In this document: positions 50,601-57,444 of the stretch, piece after piece
Layout: every line of letters starts with the position of its first letter
Position numbering within the stretch: position 1 is the stretch's first letter
Assembly (NCBI GenBank): GCA_023213315.1
Contig: JAKCPI010014921.1
Coordinates: 1 to 64,000 of the forward strand
DNA length: 64,000 nt
DNA from: Euborellia annulipes
Lineage: Eukaryota > Arthropoda > Insecta > Dermaptera > Anisolabididae
Reading direction: 5' to 3'
The notes under the pieces: model-generated
What the model saw: the letters and a program-made list of their open reading frames with translations, nothing else
What the model was told of the DNA's origin: nothing
Database searches by the model: none
Made by a program: the position numbers and the translations under genes

Positions 50601-53172
50601 GGAACGACTACAGGTCCATTAGCTTTCACGAATCCTGTCTATCACATGACAGGATGTTCCTCGAAGCCAACTTCTTCATCGGGAGCCAATCATCATCGGC
50701 ATCATCACCATCGGCCGACAGTGGTACTGACTAATCAGCCGAGTTGTAGTTCGAGTGACGATGATGATCTGGTTCGCACTCATCATCTGGCATCGCCGAC
50801 AACAGCGTCTAACCCAAACAGTAGTGCAATGCTTATTAAACAAATTCAGCGAGTACCTCCACCAAGAACAAACCCTCGTGCTGCAGGGAATTCATGGACA
50901 CATCGTGGTGCCACACCCACACCGCCTCCACCGCCGCCACCTCCCCCACCCCCACCCCCACATCAAAGACCATTCCATCTCACAGCATGTAAGTTACTCG
51001 CATCTTTTTTCTATACAAAATATAAGGAGACTAATAAAATTATTACGCCGATTTCAGGTGGTTATTCGAGTCCTGGAGATGGTATGAGCCTCCTTGACGA
51101 ACCTGCCGGATCGAATGAATTCCAACGGCGAAGACGTTTAAGTTTAGACTCAACTCGAGGACTCTCCGACACAAGCAGCGATGAAGAGGAAACATGTCGA
51201 TCAGCGAATAAACCAAGACTCAAAACTAGAAACATTGAACATGTTAGTTTTTATTGTTTTAATTTTCATTTATTTATTATTGATAATTTTATTCTTATTT
51301 CATTTTTAGTATGAACGTCAAATCGAACGGCTCCAATCATCTGTCGAGCATTTGAAGATGAAATTGGAACAAGCTGAGCATGGCGGAAATTTTTTATTGT
51401 TGGGTGATGATTCCGATGCTGATAATAATAATGCGTCTGCAAATTCACCATCGATTTCACCAACAGCAGGAGGATCCAACACCGATGTTAAGATGAGGGG
51501 AATCATCGCCAGGCTAATCTCAGTAAGTCGTTCTTATTACTTTTTTTTTTTCTTATTAACTTTAAAAATGGATGTATATTTAGGCCAAAATTTAATTCCG
51601 CTATACACTGACGTTTCGGGAGCCTGAACGCCTCCCTTCTTCAGCACTAATGTGGTTCTAGAAAATTAACCTTCCCTTTGGTTTTATCATTAAAGTATGA
51701 AATAAATAGTCTAAAGGGAAGGTTAATTTTCTAAAACCACATTAGTCCTGAAAAAGGAGGCGTTTAGTCTCCTGAATCGTTGACTGTATAGTGGAATTAA
51801 ATTTTGGCATGAATGTACATAACAAGCCTTATTATTTCAATATCTGCACCAGGCTTCCAAATTTTCATTAGTAACTTAAGTTAGGCATTTAGAATGAATA
51901 TAAATAATTCGTTTTGAATGGTATAACCTTCTAGTTGGAAATTAGAAACTTCAGTTTGAGAAATAATATTAAAATTCTTGATAAAATTTTGATTTATAAA
52001 GTGATAGGATGACTCTCAGTGCCTAAAACATTTTTTCTATATCAGCATAAGAATTTATTCTATAACTTCTTAAGGTATTATTAAATAAAGCATTTTTTTC
52101 CTATCGGTAATATCATGTTCATTGTGAGAGAATTGAAATAATCCAGTACAGATTTTTAAAATATTTGTTTTTGTTCTGTTTTTATTCCTTTCGTTGTTGG
52201 AATCTTTTGCGCCGCTTGACTGTCATTTAATAAGACTGTATTATGGGCTTAATAATGGTCATTTCCTCCAAAAGACCTCCTACCCTCTTTTGTAGCTTGT
52301 GCTATTGCTATATATTCGGCTTTAGCCGTTGAAAGAGCTACAGTAGTTTGTTTTCTACTTTCCTAAGCTTAGATTATCATTGAATTCAAATAGAAATCCC
52401 GTATAAGATCTACGATCTGAAGAGAGGAGGAGATTTATAAGGTGAAGGTGTGAAATAAAAAGACTTTATTATCTTGGAGAATTTATTTGGGGGTTACAAT
52501 ACATAAGAGTACACATATATATAATTTCTTTGATCTCAATCAACTCGAACACATATATACTCCTTGAATGTTTAATGAGATAGCAAAGAACATAACAATT
52601 TTTCAAAGAATATGGTCATTGGTCATTACGCTTCCTATGAGACTCTTGGTAAATATCTTCTCTGGAGCCTTGAGCGGTGCAGAGAGGGCCTGCATGTCGT
52701 GCTAATATCAAAACTGTCTACGATCCTTACTCACTGTCGCTTCTCAGCTTCCTGGTTCCCGAGAGGACCGCTCGGGAACTTTTACCTACCGTCTCCCAGA
52801 AATACCTACTTTAAGATGTCCCCAATTCATCGCATGTGCTATCTTAATTCAACCAGATGGACATTTTCCTCAATTCAATTGTACGTCTTGGTAAATGGCG
52901 ATCGCTGTCAGACGATTATACTAGTAAATAAATAAATCGATCAATTCTCATAGGTTGAAGAGGAGCTGCGCAAGGAACAGCAAAGGATGTCCGAGACGTT
53001 AACGCACAAACAGCGCGTGATTGAAGAACAGGAGCATCGCATTGCTGCATTGGATGCGACCAATTCCCGGCTTGTTCAAGCGCTTAGTACGTTAAGGGAT
53101 CGTTATGCCCACCATCAAGCGAATCACCGACTACTCGCAGATTTGGCTGATCTAAAAAGCTCCAGCTGCTGA
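32596..53172 (+). CDS. raskol: RasGAP of the SynGAP/DAB2IP/RASAL2 (raskol) family, 16 exons, 5' end missing
   Basis: Sixteen exons with AG/GT borders join in one uninterrupted frame of 1,186 residues ending in TGA at 53170-53172. The first recognised exon opens in mid-codon, so at least one upstream exon exists that I could not find. Order (residues of this partial protein): basic [13 protein letters not shown] motif near 40-57; C-terminal part of a PH domain about 110-175; C2 domain about 190-325; RasGAP domain about 330-590 with a putative arginine finger in FRGN (R390) and the FLR...PAI signature (500-508); low-complexity Ser/Gly/His/Pro tail about 600-1040; coiled coil 1044-1186. By family knowledge these proteins stimulate GTP hydrolysis by Ras and Rap at the membrane, with PH and C2 targeting; Drosophila raskol acts in cell polarity and migration. 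The assignment rests on motif order and residue similarity; a DAB2IP-type versus SYNGAP-type split cannot be made here. Confidence 0.95.
33424..33512 (+). repeat. Family B 5' hairpin only
   Basis: TCTGGTGTGACTGGCGCAC to GCTTGTCACA; the two halves pair around CCCTTCGG. A hAT MITE follows. Confidence 0.75.
33521..33855. mobile_element. hAT-like MITE with G-run and C-run ends
   Basis: 335 bp, termini CATAGGCGCCGGAAC and GTTCCGGCGCCCCTG, exact 8-bp duplication GGTATATC (33513-33520 and 33856-33863). A run of G near the left end and of C near the right end. Confidence 0.85.
33856..35097. other. Intron sequence
   Basis: 34725-34915 holds three loosely repeated CATTTGAC...TTTTTTTGGCAAA-type units with C/G runs; the rest is unassigned. 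Confidence 0.4.
35098..35621. mobile_element. pogo/Tigger-like MITE with repeated CCTCGATAACTTAAA motifs
   Basis: Ends CAGTAGAACCTCGATAAG and its near complement, in TATA context (TA duplication). At least ten variants of the CCTC-RTAACTTAAA motif fill both halves. Confidence 0.75.
35661..35712 (+). ncRNA. Hammerhead-like motif, single arm, most complete + strand case (R8)
   Basis: CUGAGGA at 35670-35676, extra U, GGUCUCG at 35678-35684 pairing with CGAGACC at 35687-35693, GAA at 35694-35696, ACGU at 35697-35700, U17 at 35701. UAAGCU before the core pairs perfectly with AGCUUA after it, extended by CCA/UGG across one bulge. Sense to the raskol intron. A TTAAATAAA motif follows, as in several sister elements. 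Confidence 0.7.
35760..37042. other. Intron sequence, nothing recognised
   Basis: A purine-rich tract at 36250-36330 is the only compositional feature. Confidence 0.4.
37043..37152. mobile_element. Short MITE of the same family, partial
   Basis: G-runs at 37045-37055 and 37078-37087, a C-run at 37114-37125 and the CCCCTAGTTATGTCCATGG end. The left terminus is unclear. Confidence 0.5.
37651..37664 (+). promoter_or_regulatory. Start-codon context of the alternative N-terminus
   Basis: AGGATGCC around the ATG at 37651 is an acceptable but not strong initiation context. It only matters if the alternative exon is used. Confidence 0.2.
37651..37800 (+). other. raskol: Possible alternative N-terminal coding exon of raskol
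   Basis: An ATG at 37651 opens a frame that runs without stop through the acceptor at 37800 into NFFAKRSF: 50 codons, with Asn-rich and poly-Ser segments. If a promoter lies in the preceding intron this would give an isoform with its own N-terminus; alternatively it is just the T-rich acceptor read as Ser/Val. No homology is recognised for these 50 residues. Confidence 0.3.
37801..37970 (+). CDS. raskol: raskol exon: [19 protein letters not shown] block
   Basis: Acceptor TTACAG at 37795-37800, donor GTAAGC at 37971. It encodes the basic stretch [13 protein letters not shown], a conserved family block just before the PH region, then a Gly/Ser-rich linker. Phase 0 in, phase 2 out. The frame stays open upstream through the acceptor to an ATG at 37651, so an unspliced alternative first exon is possible. 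Confidence 0.93.
38560..38790 (+). mobile_element. tRNA-derived SINE, family E
   Basis: The tRNA-like head 38578-38652 has an A-box region CCTAGGATAAGGGTAG and B box GGCTCGACTCC. The body TATCTTAAACGATATATTGA and CTGGCTAATGAACAGTC recurs at 7.2 kb. In the raskol intron. Confidence 0.65.
39340..39603 (+). CDS. raskol: raskol exon: SHESLL linker and PH-domain C-terminal half
   Basis: Acceptor TAG at 39337-39339, donor GTGACT at 39604. It encodes a SHESLL motif found before the PH domain of the family, a Ser/Gly linker, then a PH segment ending in [15 protein letters not shown], the typical C-terminal helix of a PH domain with its tryptophan. GC-rich compared with the surrounding introns. Phase 2 in and out. 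Confidence 0.95.
39922..40178 (+). mobile_element. hAT-like MITE, CAGGGGCG family
   Basis: 257 bp, CAGGGGCG...CGCCCCTG, exact 8-bp duplication ACCAGAAC (39914-39921 and 40179-40186). Interior almost identical to the 56.6 kb copy. Confidence 0.9.
40267..40393. mobile_element. Short MITE, CATGGGCGTAACTAG family
   Basis: CATGGGTGTAACTAG...CTAGTTACGCACATG with 7 of 8 bases duplicated (CTCCTTTC/CTCCCTTC). Confidence 0.7.
40452..40690. mobile_element. Inverted-repeat element with hammerhead-like core (R9)
   Basis: GACGATAAGGAGAAA and TTTCTCCTTATCGTC form the outer arms. On + at 40560-40615: CUGAAGA at 40570-40576, extra U, CCCC/GGGG hairpin with a UGUAUA loop, GAA, palindrome AUAU, U, then AAAUU that pairs with AAUUU before the core across a small bulge. 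Confidence 0.6.
40691..41607. other. Intron sequence, nothing recognised
   Basis: AT-rich, with a C-run at 41414-41426. Confidence 0.4.
41608..41749. mobile_element. Short MITE of the same family, with long C-runs
   Basis: GTAATGGCTAAACTCCA...AAGTTTATGTCCATG frames C-runs at 41632-41644, 41694-41712 and 41719-41732. Poly-Pro ORFs here are artefacts of the runs. Confidence 0.55.
41753..41812 (+). repeat. Family B 5' fragment
   Basis: GATAAGAGAAAGTTGTGTA...CCAGATTTTTTGTGTCGACA, directly after a GC-rich MITE. Confidence 0.6.
41838..42116. mobile_element. Inverted-repeat element with hammerhead-like cores (R10)
   Basis: Arms run from GTACAAGGGCGGCAGCC to its imperfect complement (about 90 bp). 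The minus-strand left arm has the canonical CUGAUGA, extra A, GAGUGC/GCACUC hairpin and GAA, but ACAU instead of ACGU. The right arm on + (42014-42056) has ACGU, C and a perfect UUUGUC/GACAAA stem I but lacks core A9. Together they show the intact ancestor. Confidence 0.65.
42117..42827. other. Intron sequence, nothing recognised
   Basis: G-run at 42661-42677; otherwise unassigned. Confidence 0.4.
42828..42945 (-). mobile_element. SINE family D fragment
   Basis: GGAAGTAACTTTCATGGGA and CGTTCCCTTCCGCAGGAG resemble the centre of the 46.4 kb copy. Short and diverged. Confidence 0.4.
43043..43329 (+). CDS. raskol: raskol exon: N-terminal C2 domain
   Basis: Acceptor TTTCTAG, donor GTAAAT at 43330. 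It encodes the PH-C2 linker and the start of C2: [19 protein letters not shown], then a [10 protein letters not shown] loop and the FWGEHFDF strand shared by all members of this family. It ends in a Lys-rich stretch (RKKKKDK) leading to VLVG. Split codon with the next exon (G|GT). Confidence 0.96.
43753..43928 (+). CDS. raskol: raskol exon: C-terminal C2 domain
   Basis: Acceptor TTTTAG, donor GTATGA at 43929. It encodes [20 protein letters not shown], the last C2 strands, then [21 protein letters not shown], the helix that leads into the RasGAP domain in SynGAP-type proteins. Here the Gly-rich insert of mammalian SYNGAP is absent ([15 protein letters not shown] instead). Ends in phase 0. Confidence 0.96.
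44184..44500. mobile_element. Inverted-repeat element with hammerhead-like core (R11)
   Basis: About 130-bp arms (AAAAGAATTTTATTTTCGG and complement). On the minus strand (44264-44316): CUGAAGA, extra A, GGUCAC/GUGGCC hairpin, GAA, ACGU, U, then GUA pairing with UAC. The right arm is decayed (CUGAAAA, GAAAAG). In the C2-RasGAP intron of raskol. Confidence 0.6.
44540..44808. mobile_element. Inverted-repeat element with hammerhead-like core (R12)
   Basis: Arms of about 110 bp. On the minus strand (44577-44635): CUGAAGA, extra A, GGA/UCC-type hairpin, GAA, palindrome AUAU, U, then UGGA and UUACC pairing with UCCA and GGUAA on the other side, with an internal loop between them. The palindrome differs from ACGU yet remains a palindrome. 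Confidence 0.6.
44809..45529. other. Intron sequence, nothing recognised
   Basis: No supported feature. Confidence 0.4.
45530..45692 (+). CDS. raskol: raskol exon: start of RasGAP domain
   Basis: Acceptor TTTTTCAG, donor GTAAGT at 45693. It encodes [20 protein letters not shown] followed by [13 protein letters not shown], matching the first helices of the RasGAP fold, and ends at [11 protein letters not shown] just before the arginine-finger loop. 54 codons plus one base. Confidence 0.96.
46076..46334 (+). CDS. raskol: raskol exon: RasGAP arginine-finger segment
   Basis: Acceptor TTTTAG, donor GTGAGT at 46335. It begins with [20 protein letters not shown]; by analogy with p120 RasGAP the arginine of FRGN is the finger that completes the Ras active site. 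Then comes CEVDPLK and [16 protein letters not shown], conserved in the SynGAP/DAB2IP group. Catalytic residues are intact. Confidence 0.96.
46432..46680 (-). mobile_element. tRNA-derived SINE, family D, in a raskol intron
   Basis: Reverse complement matches 3128-3362 over almost its full length (TAAGCCTAACTGCTTTATTC head, CCTCAGGAGGAGGC centre). Located just downstream of the RasGAP exon ending at 46334. Confidence 0.7.
47518..47666 (+). CDS. raskol: raskol exon: RasGAP FLR signature
   Basis: Acceptor TTTTCAG, donor GTAAGA at 47667. It encodes [20 protein letters not shown] and the RasGAP signature block [20 protein letters not shown], whose second arginine stabilises the finger loop in solved family structures. 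The intron to the next exon is only 87 bp. Confidence 0.97.
47754..47920 (+). CDS. raskol: raskol exon: distal RasGAP helices
   Basis: Acceptor ATAAAG, donor GTAATT at 47921. It encodes [19 protein letters not shown], then [20 protein letters not shown], the conserved C-terminal helices of the GAP domain. The acceptor lacks a strong pyrimidine tract directly before AG, but frame continuity and family alignment support it. Confidence 0.95.
48000..48123. mobile_element. Degraded inverted-repeat element of the same class (R13)
   Basis: GAATAATACACCAG and its complement frame a 124-bp hairpin; a CUGAAGAUGACC core remains on the minus strand, but GAAAC is not recognisable. Lies in the intron 47921-48202. 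Confidence 0.4.
48203..48558 (+). CDS. raskol: raskol exon: end of GAP domain and start of tail
   Basis: Acceptor TTTTCAG, donor GTGACA at 48559. [20 protein letters not shown] is the last conserved helix of the family's GAP region. It is followed by a Gly-rich insert (GGGGGINGG), an Ala-rich helix with [15 protein letters not shown], and a Pro/His tail. 118 codons plus two bases. Confidence 0.94.
48658..48758 (+). CDS. raskol: raskol exon: Ser/Asn-rich tail
   Basis: Short exon (101 bp), acceptor TTTATAG, donor GTAAGT at 48759. It encodes [19 protein letters not shown] and then an Asn/Thr-rich stretch. The SRSATLPRN motif resembles a phosphoserine/basic site. Called from frame continuity (split R and split G codons) and good splice sites. 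Confidence 0.88.
48847..49441. mobile_element. MITE with internal AACGCTG motifs, holding a SINE
   Basis: Ends CAGGTCTATTCTCTT and AGAGAATAGTCCTG. CAGCGTTAAAAAATG occurs twice and TTAACGCTGATTTCAG once inside. SINE A (49147-49395) is nested. Located in the intron 48759-49532. Confidence 0.6.
49147..49395 (-). mobile_element. tRNA-derived SINE, family A, 5'-truncated, in a raskol intron
   Basis: The copy stops inside the tRNA-like head (about 30 bases short) yet has a perfect 12-bp target duplication ATTTCAGATGTT at 49135-49146 and 49396-49407. This is a genuine 5'-truncated retrotransposition, not later damage. It sits inside the MITE 48847-49441. Confidence 0.9.
49533..49853 (+). CDS. raskol: raskol exon: Ser-rich tail with [13 protein letters not shown] helix
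   Basis: Acceptor TTTTCAG, donor GTAATT at 49854. It carries an acidic amphipathic [13 protein letters not shown] segment, the [20 protein letters not shown] motif also typical of the DAB2IP/SynGAP tail, and a poly-Ser run. Probably disordered and regulatory. Confidence 0.92.
50545..50988 (+). CDS. raskol: raskol exon: His- and poly-Pro-rich tail
   Basis: Acceptor TTTTTCAG, donor GTAAGT at 50989. Largest exon (444 bp). It encodes an NPVYHMTG motif, a His cluster, an acidic SSDDDD stretch and a run of about 12 prolines (50925-50962), a possible SH3/EVH1 ligand. The following 69-bp intron has no in-frame stop, so the reading frame runs straight into the next exon if it is retained. Confidence 0.92.
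50989..51057 (+). other. raskol: 69-bp stop-free, in-frame intron (possible exitron)
   Basis: GTAAGT...TTTCAG borders are good, but the length is a multiple of three and all 23 codons are open in the gene's frame, so retention would insert 23 residues between the poly-Pro segment and GYSSPG. Splicing is the likelier default because family proteins lack such an insert. Confidence 0.5.
51058..51242 (+). CDS. raskol: raskol exon: [22 protein letters not shown] region
   Basis: Acceptor TTTCAG, donor GTTAGT at 51243. It encodes a basic/phosphoacceptor block (RRRRLSLDS) and an acidic SSDEEE patch before the coiled coil. The intron to the next exon is only 67 bp. Confidence 0.92.
51310..51522 (+). 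CDS. raskol: raskol exon: start of C-terminal coiled coil
   Basis: Acceptor TTTTTAG, donor GTAAGT at 51523. [20 protein letters not shown] is a heptad-type coiled coil, conserved as the C-terminal module of the DAB2IP/SynGAP family. It is interrupted by an Asp/Asn/Ser-rich insert, then [11 protein letters not shown]. Exactly 71 codons, phase 0 both sides. Confidence 0.95.
51571..51815. mobile_element. Inverted-repeat element with hammerhead-like core (R14)
   Basis: Arms of about 100 bp starting AATTTAATTCCGCTATA. The minus-strand left arm (51600-51655): CUGAAGA, extra A, GGGAG/CUCCC hairpin, GAA, ACGU, C. Stem I pairing is poor here. The right arm is decayed. In the last large raskol intron. 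Confidence 0.6.
52262..52417 (-). pseudogene. Ty1/copia RNase H fragment in the last raskol intron
   Basis: On the minus strand it reads [12 protein letters not shown], then after a frameshift [20 protein letters not shown] and ATKEG, the end of the copia pol RNase H region. Frameshifted and truncated on both sides, hence dead. Confidence 0.8.
52418..52953. other. Intron sequence beyond the copia fragment
   Basis: Non-AT-rich stretch at 52640-52800 of unknown origin, possibly further retrotransposon sequence (LTR or untranslated); contains an open frame 52612-52935 with no recognised domain. Confidence 0.35.
52954..53172 (+). CDS. raskol: raskol last exon: coiled coil and stop
   Basis: Acceptor CTCATAG at 52947-52953. 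It encodes [20 protein letters not shown] and the heptads up to the C-terminus, ending [15 protein letters not shown]. There is no C-terminal PDZ ligand of the mammalian SYNGAP alpha1 type. 72 codons plus stop. Confidence 0.97.
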   Translation, partial: VEEELRKEQQRMSETLTHKQRVIEEQEHRIAALDATNSRLVQALSTLRDRYAHHQANHRLLADLADLKSSSC

Positions 53173-54920
53173 GCACTTGACAGCAACACACACCAAAACT
53201 AAAATTATATCTCAACAAGTGTGAATGATCTTAGAGTATTATTACATGTTATTTTCCATACCAAATTACACCCTTGAACGTCTCAGATTTATTCATTATT
53301 AATTAATATTTTTTTGTATTTCATTTAATAAGATTCTCTTTAAAATAGGGAAAATTATTTATTATCATTGTAAGATTTTTACGGAAAAACAAAATTTTTT
53401 ATCCAAGTTATATAAATTTTAAAATGTAAAAAACCTGATCAGATTTTTTTAGGGATATATTATTTCTTTGAAAGCAATTTTACCATCAATTTTTTAATGA
53501 ATGATCCTATTGTTGAAATTTAGTCCCCCCCCCCCCCCCCCCCATAAGGGTGTATATAAGAATTCTCCCTTTATTGAATATATAAATTATTAATTCTATT
53601 AATATTGTTGATTATTTCCTTTAGATCAACCAATAGCCAAGATCACAATTAACTACTTAAAAAAATTTGATATAACTTAGATAAATAATTAGGCTGGTTC
53701 CGTAAACTATGTAAAAAAATTATATTTTTTTTTTTTGATAATGATAGACCAAGCGTGTTTTGATTCTTATTTCCGCACAGAAACAATTCTAAAGTATTAT
53801 ATATTGAAGTATTTGCAAAAATTACATCACAATTCATGCATTTATAATTATTTGTAAAATAATTACTCATACTTAAATTGGAGAGAAATTATATTGGAAA
53901 CGATTAGGTCACTCAAAATTATTTCTTCTACTCCAGACAGATAATAATCCCCTATCAAAGAGCTTAACTCTTTGGACAGGCCAGACAACTGTCCCTTCAA
54001 GCCTTAAAAATAAAAATAAGCTCTAGGCGAAAGGTTCTCTTTCAAACCCTTTAACTGTCTGTTTCTCAAGTATAATAACCCAGACAGCTTGTAATATTGC
54101 AGCAATTATTGCCATTCTTGCACAATATTGACAATATTGCAGCTCAAACAGCAACATTGCTGCAATATTCCCTGTAAGATTAGCTTGGAATATTGCTACA
54201 ATTTTTGCAATATTGCTGCAATAATACAAGGTGTCTGGGAAACGATATGGAATTATTTTTAATAACTCTCTCCTATTTAAGAAATTTAATTTTATAAATA
54301 ATATATTTAATTCATCTCAGCTCAAGTCTTATAAATATAAAAAATGTAATAAGTATTTTTAGTATAATTTAGCACGCAAACGGCAATTTATTGTTGCTTT
54401 ATATAGATGCAATAATAATGACATATGATAGTTTGTTGTTTCTCCACTATTGTGTATTATAGTATATCGATTGCGATATATTCCACCAAAGAAAAATCAC
54501 TAATTTTTTATTATATATCTATATTCTTATATAGATATATTATAAAAATATATTGAAATTTTAATGGAGTTGGATCTCTAATTCGTATTTTTCTCTTTAT
54601 CTGTCAGTGTGTGCTCGTGTGATGTATATATTTATAATAGAATAATAATATATATATATATACTTATATATAATATATATATTTACAACATTCAGATTAT
54701 ATTTAATAGCATTCTTTGTACAATGATTGTTTGTGCCCTTTGTTTCTTGGTATCTCCTTTCCTGCCCCCACCCCTCTTTGTAAGCAATTTTATTTGTTTA
54801 AATAATATAAATATATAAATATATATAAATATAAAATTTATAGTTGAATTTAATTAAATAAGATTGATTATGAACTGTAAAACACTATATATATTATATA
54901 TATAGAAAATTATAAATAAA
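53173..54920 (+). other. Likely 3' UTR of raskol
   Basis: AT-rich sequence after the stop with no coding signal. A clear AATAAA hexamer is at 54915-54920; nearer perfect AATAAA signals were not seen, so the end is uncertain. The region holds a poly-C run (53523-53543) and the inverted-repeat element at 54079-54238. Confidence 0.4.
54079..54238. mobile_element. Short inverted-repeat element with AATATTGC motifs
   Basis: CCCAGACAGCTTGTAATATT and AATACAAGGTGTCTGGG form the ends; CAATATTGC-like octamers recur about seven times inside. It lies in the putative 3' UTR of raskol. Confidence 0.6.
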
Positions 54921-55047
54921 TTATTTATTATCCTTCATAAATTTTTTTATCCTAATTATTTTTTTTTATTACACTCAGGAACTCCCTTATTGGGGAAACG
55001 TGGCGATAGTCCGACGACCTTTTCTAAAAATTACAAATTAACTGTTA

Positions 55048-56332
55048 TACCGTCAAAGAGGGATACTTTGAACATCGAGGGTAACTTTGAACAAAAAAAA
55101 AATTTTGTTTAAACCAGTTAGGCAATTTTATTTGCATGCAAATATATGAAACGTTTATTTGTGTTGGCAGTTTAGATTTCAAAGATTTAGTGTAGTGTGT
55201 TAAATTTTTCTATTTCGGCAGAACTGAATGTCATTCGCTATCAAGAAAAAAACGTTCAAATTTAGTTTTAAAAGGTGAGTAAACTTTTATCTTAATTTCA
55301 GTATTATTGTATGTTTTCTTTTCAAAATTTTATTGCATTTAATAATTTGTTCGTTTTTGTAACTATTGCAATAAAAGCTTTATGCTTTTTATTAAACATA
55401 ATTTTAATATCAATTTTTATTTAAAATATAACCTTAAATTGTAAAAATTAGTATAACTTTGAACACCCGTTCAAAGTTACCTTCACATGTTCAATGTTAG
55501 CAAATTGTAACATATTTTAATAAAATTAATAAATAATTTGTGTGCTTTTGTTTACAGCACTACAAGAAGCAATTGGGAAGTAGAACATATAAAAATTATA
55601 CACTAGGCTGTTTATTAAAAGACACAAAAACTCCTTGGCCCAAAAATTGACCCAAAACATAAAAAGTGGCAGAGCTAAAGTTGGGAAAGAAGTTATCACA
55701 TCATACTTTAGTAATTTAGAGATTACTTTAAAAGACGTTGATGAAAATGGTGATGAAATTAATGTGCCGCCTACGCACATATTTAATTACGACGAGACCA
55801 ATTTGTCGGATGATCCGGGTCGCAAAACTTGCATCTTGTAGCGAATTGTACCAAAATGTTTAAAATAAATTTTTATTTACTATTTATCACCTACCAAAAT
55901 ATTATTTAATGCCTATTTTGCATGCATTTTTGAACAACTTTACAGTACTTAAGCTATAGAAGCAATGTATAAGCAAAACATATACAAAAAAAATTTTCTT
56001 GGTTTTTTTTCGCTGAGACGAAACTAATATTTTTGTGAACTCTTAAATTGTATTTATTACCTTTGAAAGTTACTCTGCGATTGGTATTTCGTTGAAATTT
56101 GACCAAAAACATGCAGTGTTCAAAGATTCATTACTCATATACCTAACTTTGAACAGCTGTATTTTATAAAAAAAAGACATTTCGTGTAAGTTGAATGAAT
56201 AAATTACTATATAAAAACATTGTTAATAGCGGTATACATCTTCCTTATTTAGTTGAAAAATTTAATCATAATATCTTTAGAGTTATTCAACTTTTACGAA
56301 AAAAGTGTTCAAAGTATCCCTCTTTGACGGTA
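55048..56332 (+). mobile_element. pogo-like DNA transposon relic
   Basis: 27-bp perfect terminal inverted repeats (55048-55074 and 56306-56332) starting TACCGTCAAAGAGGG, where TA is the likely target duplication; further TTTGAAC motifs lie inside. About 1.28 kb, so internally deleted. Confidence 0.85.
55635..55841 (+). pseudogene. Transposase fragment of the pogo-like element
   Basis: A 68-codon open stretch contains IFNYDETNLSDDPGR, the conserved block around the first or second catalytic Asp of pogo/Tigger/jerky DDE transposases. It ends at a stop right after it; the rest of the catalytic domain is missing. A possible splice acceptor TTTACAG lies upstream at 55552-55558. Confidence 0.7.
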
Positions 56333-56574
56333 CTTTTGTAATGTTGATGTCTTTATGCTCAAAATAAGAATTTAATTTTTTTACACAAAATACTGTAAAA
56401 CCAATAATAATAATTATAATTTTTTAAAAAGAAAATTTCAAAACCTTCACAGAGCCTCCGGAGGCAGTGGCTCCACCACGAGGGAGGGTTTTAACCCTCT
56501 TCCCAACAGGAAAGAGAGTATTAATTAATATTATTATTTGAAATTCCTATCGGGATCTCCGTTTATATCCCCGA

Positions 56575-56825
56575 CAGGGGCGTATTTGGGGGGGGCCGAG
56601 GGGGCCCGGCCCCCCCCGAAATTTCCCAAACACATATACATATATAGGGATATACAGACATCAGCGCAACAAATTTTTCCGCAGGATGGACAACTTTGGT
56701 TCCTCAATAGAAAAAATGTTCCTCAAAAAATTTCGTGTGAAAAAAGTATAGTTTCTTAAAAAAAAAATTTTCCTCAGAAAAATTTTTGAGTGGCCCCCCC
56801 GAAAAAATTTCTATATACGCCCCTG
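56575..56825 (+). mobile_element. hAT-like MITE, CAGGGGCG family
   Basis: 251 bp, exact 8-bp duplication ATCCCCGA (56567-56574 and 56826-56833). Recent, judging by its similarity to 39922-40178. Confidence 0.9.
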
Positions 56826-57291
56826 ATCCCCGAGGTGCTTAAGTGCACGAAGAAACACACCTCAAACCCTACCGGCCCCCCGTGAAGTTATAGCATTTTC
56901 TATCTCTCCTTCGTTCGTTTCTAGCTAGTCAGTCACACCACATTTTTAAATTATGTGATCCGAATAGCTGAACTGGAACAATTGCTGTTCCTAGATGTTG
57001 AACTGTTCAGTTGCAATTGACTTATAAAATCCCATGCACACGATGATTCTTATTAATCGCTTTTCAGCATTTGACATGAACACAACTCCGCAAAATGACG
57101 CCATTTATTTCACATAATCATGGATACTAGAAAAGCTAGAAATTGTCGCTCAAATTGTTATTCTAATAAAACAATAAATAAATACAGGTTTCTATTTTGA
57201 CGTGAAGTCGTCTTACAATGCATGTATAGTGGCTAGGTCGGGAGGCATGCACAAAAAAGTTAGTGGTTGAATAATTCCTCTGTCTTAAGAG

Positions 57292-57444
57292 CATGGCCTA
57301 ACTAGGGGTGCCGGGGTGCCCCCCCCCCCCAGAAAGCTCCCAGGCCCAAGAAAAATTGAAAAAATATGGGGAATATCAGGGCCCCCGGAGGATAGCCGGG
57401 TCCCATGCCCCCCCCCCCAGCTAAATTCTCTAGTTACGCCCATG
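57292..57444. mobile_element. Short MITE, CATGGGCGTAACTAG family
   Basis: CATGGCCTAACTAG...CTAGTTACGCCCATG with an 8-bp duplication CTTAAGAG/CTTAAGAT. Interior is GC-rich with C-runs. Confidence 0.75.

Noticed and set aside
55000..56340. Intact autonomous transposon
   Set aside because: Only a short part of the transposase survives; the element is too short for a full DDE protein.
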